This document shows positions 59,794 to 64,000 of a stretch of DNA of 64,000 nt, piece by piece. Both the position numbers and the translations under genes were made by a program. The stretch comes from Myotis daubentonii (Eukaryota; Chordata; Mammalia; Chiroptera; Vespertilionidae), in the NCBI RefSeq assembly GCF_963259705.1, contig NC_081850.1, forward strand, positions 34,563,799-34,627,798, in the 5' to 3' direction. Below the pieces are notes generated by a model, which searched no databases, was not told the origin of the DNA, and worked only from the letters and a program-made list of their open reading frames with translations. Each line of letters begins with the position of its first letter. Position 1 is the first letter of the stretch.

Positions 59794-62049
59794 AGAATAT
59801 TAAAGCGTATTTTTCCAGCTAACATTAACCCTGTTGATATCGGGCTTAAGTTGAGAAAGTAATAAGCCTGAAGGTCGACTGTTGTCAAATTCTATCTGTG
59901 CTGAACATTACCTTTTTGGAGTTGTGAAATGGAATGGGTGTATGTATTTTGCCAGGTCTTTTTTTTTTTTTTTAAACGTAAACAAATTATTTGCCTCTTA
60001 ATAATAAGAGGGTTTTTTCCTTAGTTTTGGGTGTCAAGAAGGATTTTTACAACACTTAATATTTTTTTTCTTATAATTAAAAGTAATTTACATTTTTGTA
60101 GCTGAAAATATTTTATTGTTGATTGTTAGTCTTGGTGTATGATTTCATGTGTGAGTTTTTAATTAGATGCACTTCTGTGAAATATCAAAAGAAATGCATT
60201 TTTCATTTACACTGGAGGCATGCCCATTTGGCAGCAGATGCATCAGATTTGCTTTTGAAAGGTGCTTTTCATTGGGCCGAACCACAAGACACTATTTTGA
60301 TAGCGTTTTGGAGTATGGAGAAAGAATACAGAGCATTTTTTTGATAGTGCTAGAGGGTTGGGAAGGTCATCTGTATTTCTCTGAAGAAAAATTGAGCTGT
60401 GCATTTATCAGTTCAGAGTAAATGACAGAATTGCCAGAGATTATGCTAATATGTACATAATTTGTGTACATAATGATTAAATCATGTTAATGCAAGCTTC
60501 CGTTAAACATTGAATTTTAACTGTTATTTGCATACCAATTCCTCTGTTTAATGACTACTGATTCTGTATTTGGGACCACTGCACAGATGCGTTCTGCTGT
60601 TGAGTGGGGCTGTTATAGTTAGAGACTGAAGCTGAAAATGACTTGACTTTTTTTTTTTAAGTGTACATGCTACTTATGCTGAGCTGGACATACAGGAAAC
60701 CATTCCATTTGGATGACTTTCTTTTATTCCAGGTCTTTTTCCTAATAGTAGTTCAATATGCTGCTATTATAAGAGAAAATTTATAGAATGCAAGGAATGT
60801 AGCAACCTGCATATCGTTCTTTCGTTCAAAAATATTTCCTGGTTTCTAAAGTATGTGGATTTAAATTTTAAACAGAACCTGAAGGCAGTGTAACTGGCAC
60901 GCCATACTGTTGCTTATCTCCGATTCTGTAGGATTTGGGTAGGTGGCTTGATGGACCAGTGCCGCTGAAGAATGTACATCAGGGATCATCGTACCTCGGC
61001 TATAACATGGTGCCTTAAAACAGAACTGAAGCTAAGGTTTGGTAAGGCTTATTTTGTTCCTGCAAATTCCTCTTCAGTCCATTTGACAAGCTGTGCCTGT
61101 CATTGTCAGATTCCCGAAGTAAGGACAGGTTACATGTTCTTCAAAGGAAATTTAGGGCAAACAAAGCAAAACAAAAAGACGAAAAAATCAGTTTCCCTCT
61201 TTGAGTGACCACGAACCTATTTTTTGTTCTTAGAGCTGAATAATACTTGATTATAAGTTAGATTGCTTAAGGGTATGGAGTAGCAGGCTAGTTTTAATCA
61301 CCAACTTGTTACATAAAACATATATATGTTAGACCATTCTTATCTAGTTATAATTTAAGAAAGTTAAAATAAGTAGGTACTTATCGAAGTGCATCTTTTC
61401 AGTCTCCGTGTTTGTCTGTGTGTCTTGGTGTCTGTGTCCACATGCACACACGAGTGCCCACGGGCGGAGTCAGCTACCACAGCAGAAGGTGAGATCCAGG
61501 AGTGGATACACCATCCCCATGTTAATTTACATGAAGAGCCAACGTTCTTTTGAGCACTCAAATTATTAACACAAAAAAAAAACAGGCACATCTATTCATT
61601 TAATTCGTTCTTAAAAAGCTAATAAGCAAAAATAAGTACATAAAGCCAAAAAAAAAGGGAAAGCACAAAATTATTTACAGATTATTAATGAGACCTATAT
61701 GAAATTCAAGATGTTTATCTTTCCAGTTTTATTGGGGTGAGGGTGGGGGGTGGAAAGAAGAGGGTGAGCCAGTCTGTAAAGTTAAAACTACCAAATGGCT
61801 TATTGGGTAATACGCAGTCTATTTCAACTGTTGTTGCTCAATTGCCTTAGACTACTCAGATAACTGAGGTCAACAGGTTTCTTCAGTAAACATTAAATGC
61901 ATTAGATGTAATTTTTTTAATTGATTCAAATTTTGTATTATACAGCTCATACTAGTATATTCAAAAGTCTTTTGCTGGCTTATCGCCTTTATCTAAATAT
62001 CATTTAAATTATCACCTCCCTTTTCCTCCCAAAAGGCAATGAATTTGTA

Positions 62050-62052
<3 letters not shown>

Positions 62053-62117
<65 letters not shown>
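62053..62117 (+). repeat. (TC)n(AC)n repeat in the RFX3 3' UTR
   Basis: About 48 bp of TC pass into AC for about 15 bp. If transcribed it is a long CU-rich tract. Confidence 0.96.
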
Positions 62118-62450
62118 AAGGCAAACCAGCAAGCAAGACCCCGTAAGCTGCCAGGACCATGTATCTACTTCATTGTGCATTAGGAAACATGGACAGGTAC
62201 ATTTAAATCAAAAAAAACTAAAAAGGAAAAAACCCCACACTCTTTGTTTTGACCCTCCTTTCTTGATTTTTCACTTTCCTAACCCTTTCCACCACACCCA
62301 GAAGTATGCTATATTTGTATTGGACCAAATGTATTTACCGGTATCATCTTGCTTATTGAACAATTTTAAATGTATTTATTATAATTGTTTCCTTTAATTT
62401 AGTGTTGGATATATTTGTTTTGTTAGAGGAATCTGATAATAATGGGCATA

Positions 62451-62732
62451 CAGTGGGGCCTTGACTTAGGAGTTTAATTTGTTCCGTGACGGAGCTCGTA
62501 ACTCAAATTACTCGTATGTCAAATCAATTTTCACCATTACAATGACACGTGCTGCTGGGCTGATGTTGTGGCCTTCACTGTGACGTTCGCTCCGCCAACT
62601 AGCGGTGGGGTGTCTGAAGCTGGCTCGTAACCCGAATTTTAGCTCGCACCTCAAAGCAAAAAATCGGCTGAGAGACGACTCGTATCTCGAAAAACTCGTT
62701 AGTCGGGACACTCGTAAGTCAAGGCCCCACTG
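62451..62732 (+). mobile_element. Tigger-like (Tc1/mariner) MITE in the 3' UTR
   Basis: The inverted ends cagtggggccttgactta match for 18 bp, and the element is flanked by TA at both sides (62449-62450 and 62733-62734), the expected mariner target. There is no transposase. The minus-strand open frame at 62508-62711 is a by-product. Confidence 0.92.
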
Positions 62733-63681
62733 TATTTAGATTAATGGAAATTAGAGACTGGGGATCCTCCAAGGTTCAACATTTCTTCTAATTGTTCATG
62801 GTTTGTTCTAAATTTAGACAGATCAGGAATTAATATTATATTTCAACTTGACTCACTAAAAATATTCTGATCTCCTTTATGAATACAGTTAGGAACATAA
62901 ATTCTTTGTGACAAGTATAGATAGTTCTGACCCATAGACAAATAATATCTAAGATCTATGCTACTTCCTGTTATTTGAAATCCACAGTAAGACACATACA
63001 CACATATACAATCACAAACAAAATCTTAACAATTTTGAACTTTAATTGTGAAATGTTTTACAAAATAAAAACATCATAATTTATACCTTTGAGCAAATTG
63101 GATCAACCACATTTATTGCATTTATTAAACATTTTATTTTCATTTTTCAGTCATTGAAACTGACTTTTTAGAATAACATTAGACACTAATACAATAGGTT
63201 TATTAACAAGTGACCAGGACAGATTTTAAGAACTTAATGTTTCATGGCATTATAATCAAACACTAGTCCTGAAAAATACCTATATAGACCAAGTGATAAA
63301 CTTTCATTGAGGAAAAATGTGAAGAAGGTATGTTGGCTATTTTTAAGTTTCAGAAAAAGTATTTCCATGTAATAGGATCAAGTATCAATAGTATAGTTTG
63401 ATCTTCGTGTATTAGTATACATCTCCAAAATATTTACATTCTTATAGCCCATGAACAAGAGGCTGAAATGGGTGAACTGTCCACTTGGACCCAGTTTAAA
63501 AACAATTTTTGGATATTAAGTGGCTGGTCACTTTTTCAGGATTTTCATCCAAACTATGTTTAGACTGACTGTATAAGTCTTGCTGCCTTTTCAGAAATCT
63601 GCTTTCCTTTTTGTGCTTTTTTCTTGTACTGTATAGCACGGTTCATGCACCTCTCTTTAGATGGTGTACTTTAAAAACAAA

Positions 63682-63687
63682 AATAAA
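63682..63687 (+). terminator. RFX3: Candidate distal RFX3 poly(A) signal AATAAA
   Basis: A canonical hexamer lies about 3.9 kb after the stop, with TG-rich sequence (63725-63765) at a suitable downstream distance. Another AATAAA at 63064-63069 is an alternative. Neither is proven. Confidence 0.45.
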
Positions 63688-64000
63688 TTTTAGAAAATGG
63701 TTTTAACACTGCATAACTAAAATTAGTAGTGTGCAACGTTGACTGCCTTTGATGTGTAGTAGACGAGTGAAAATGAACATGTTCTTGTAGAATGCTGTCA
63801 AAATCATTCAGGAATGAACACGGTTTCATTACTGTAATCATGAACCTTTTTACATGAATGCACTTTCTAGAAGTGCTAAATGTGATGCATTTTCAAAGTT
63901 TAAAAAATCCTTCAGATGATATATTTGAGATGTCTAAAATAATGCTGTGCTTGAAACATTTGTGTAAAAGAAAAATGTGTGTGTCACTGTGATGCTGGTC

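Larger units (their letters stand above)
59794..63710 (+). other. RFX3: RFX3 3' UTR (probable extent)
   Basis: The AT-rich, non-coding sequence follows the stop codon directly with no splice needed. It contains a CT/CA repeat (62053-62117) and a Tigger-like MITE (62451-62732). AATAAA hexamers occur at 63064-63069 and 63682-63687. The second is followed by a GU-rich stretch about 40-75 bp downstream, so cleavage near 63700-63710 is plausible. ATTAAA variants near 59799 and 60474 could give shorter forms. The end point is inference. Confidence 0.6.

Overview
The window is vertebrate nuclear DNA, almost certainly from a vesper bat (Vespertilionidae). It carries Ves-type tRNA-derived SINEs, HeliBat-like Helitrons (5' TC, 3' hairpin then CTAG, inserted between A and T) and recent-looking hAT and Tigger-like MITEs, a combination typical of that family. 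There are no bacterial-style operons, CRISPR arrays or complete foreign genes. The species assignment is inference from the repeats.

One gene fills the window on the + strand: the 3' two thirds of RFX3, a winged-helix transcription factor of ciliogenesis and islet development. Eleven coding exons are readable (2478-2597, 15716-15837, 17666-17778, 21578-21693, 22130-22284, 26197-26294, 29946-30095, 37034-37242, 42277-42430, 55699-55741, 59555-59793). From the Gly codon at 2479 they total 1,518 nt, exactly 506 codons with the stop. This corresponds to residues 245-749 of the 749-residue protein as I recall it. Every junction is GT-AG and in phase, with no broken codon. Upstream exons (activation region and most of the DNA-binding domain) lie outside the window. 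A long 3' UTR follows 59793, with candidate poly(A) signals at 63064 and 63682.

The introns hold the rest. 1-2477: Ves SINE. 2598-15715: TGGA microsatellite, L2, a tandem array of three Helitrons with a 48-bp minisatellite, MIR, another Helitron, Ves. 15838-21577: TA/TATG repeat and old L1. 22285-26196: little recognisable. 26295-29945: MIR, hAT MITE with perfect target duplication, Ves. 30096-37033: Helitron, old L1, two Ves, SPIN-like hAT. 37243-42276: MER5-like, two Ves, Helitron. 42431-55698: GAA/GAT repeat with MIR, Helitron, a 2.8-kb 5'-truncated antisense L1, Ves, CA and CT repeats, L2, hAT MITE, GC-rich island. 55742-59554: nothing clear. The 3' UTR contains a CT/CA repeat and a Tigger-like MITE.

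Most worth following up: (1) reading through the donor at 21694 gives a 13-codon tail, a stop at 21731 and an AATAAA at 21749, predicting a 413-residue short isoform; (2) the three abutting Helitrons look like a rolling-circle concatemer; (3) the Helitrons carry several CTCF-core-like motifs and, in two copies, a promoter-like NF-Y/octamer/YY1 cassette. I found no convincing new coding system, and most other open frames are repeat translations.
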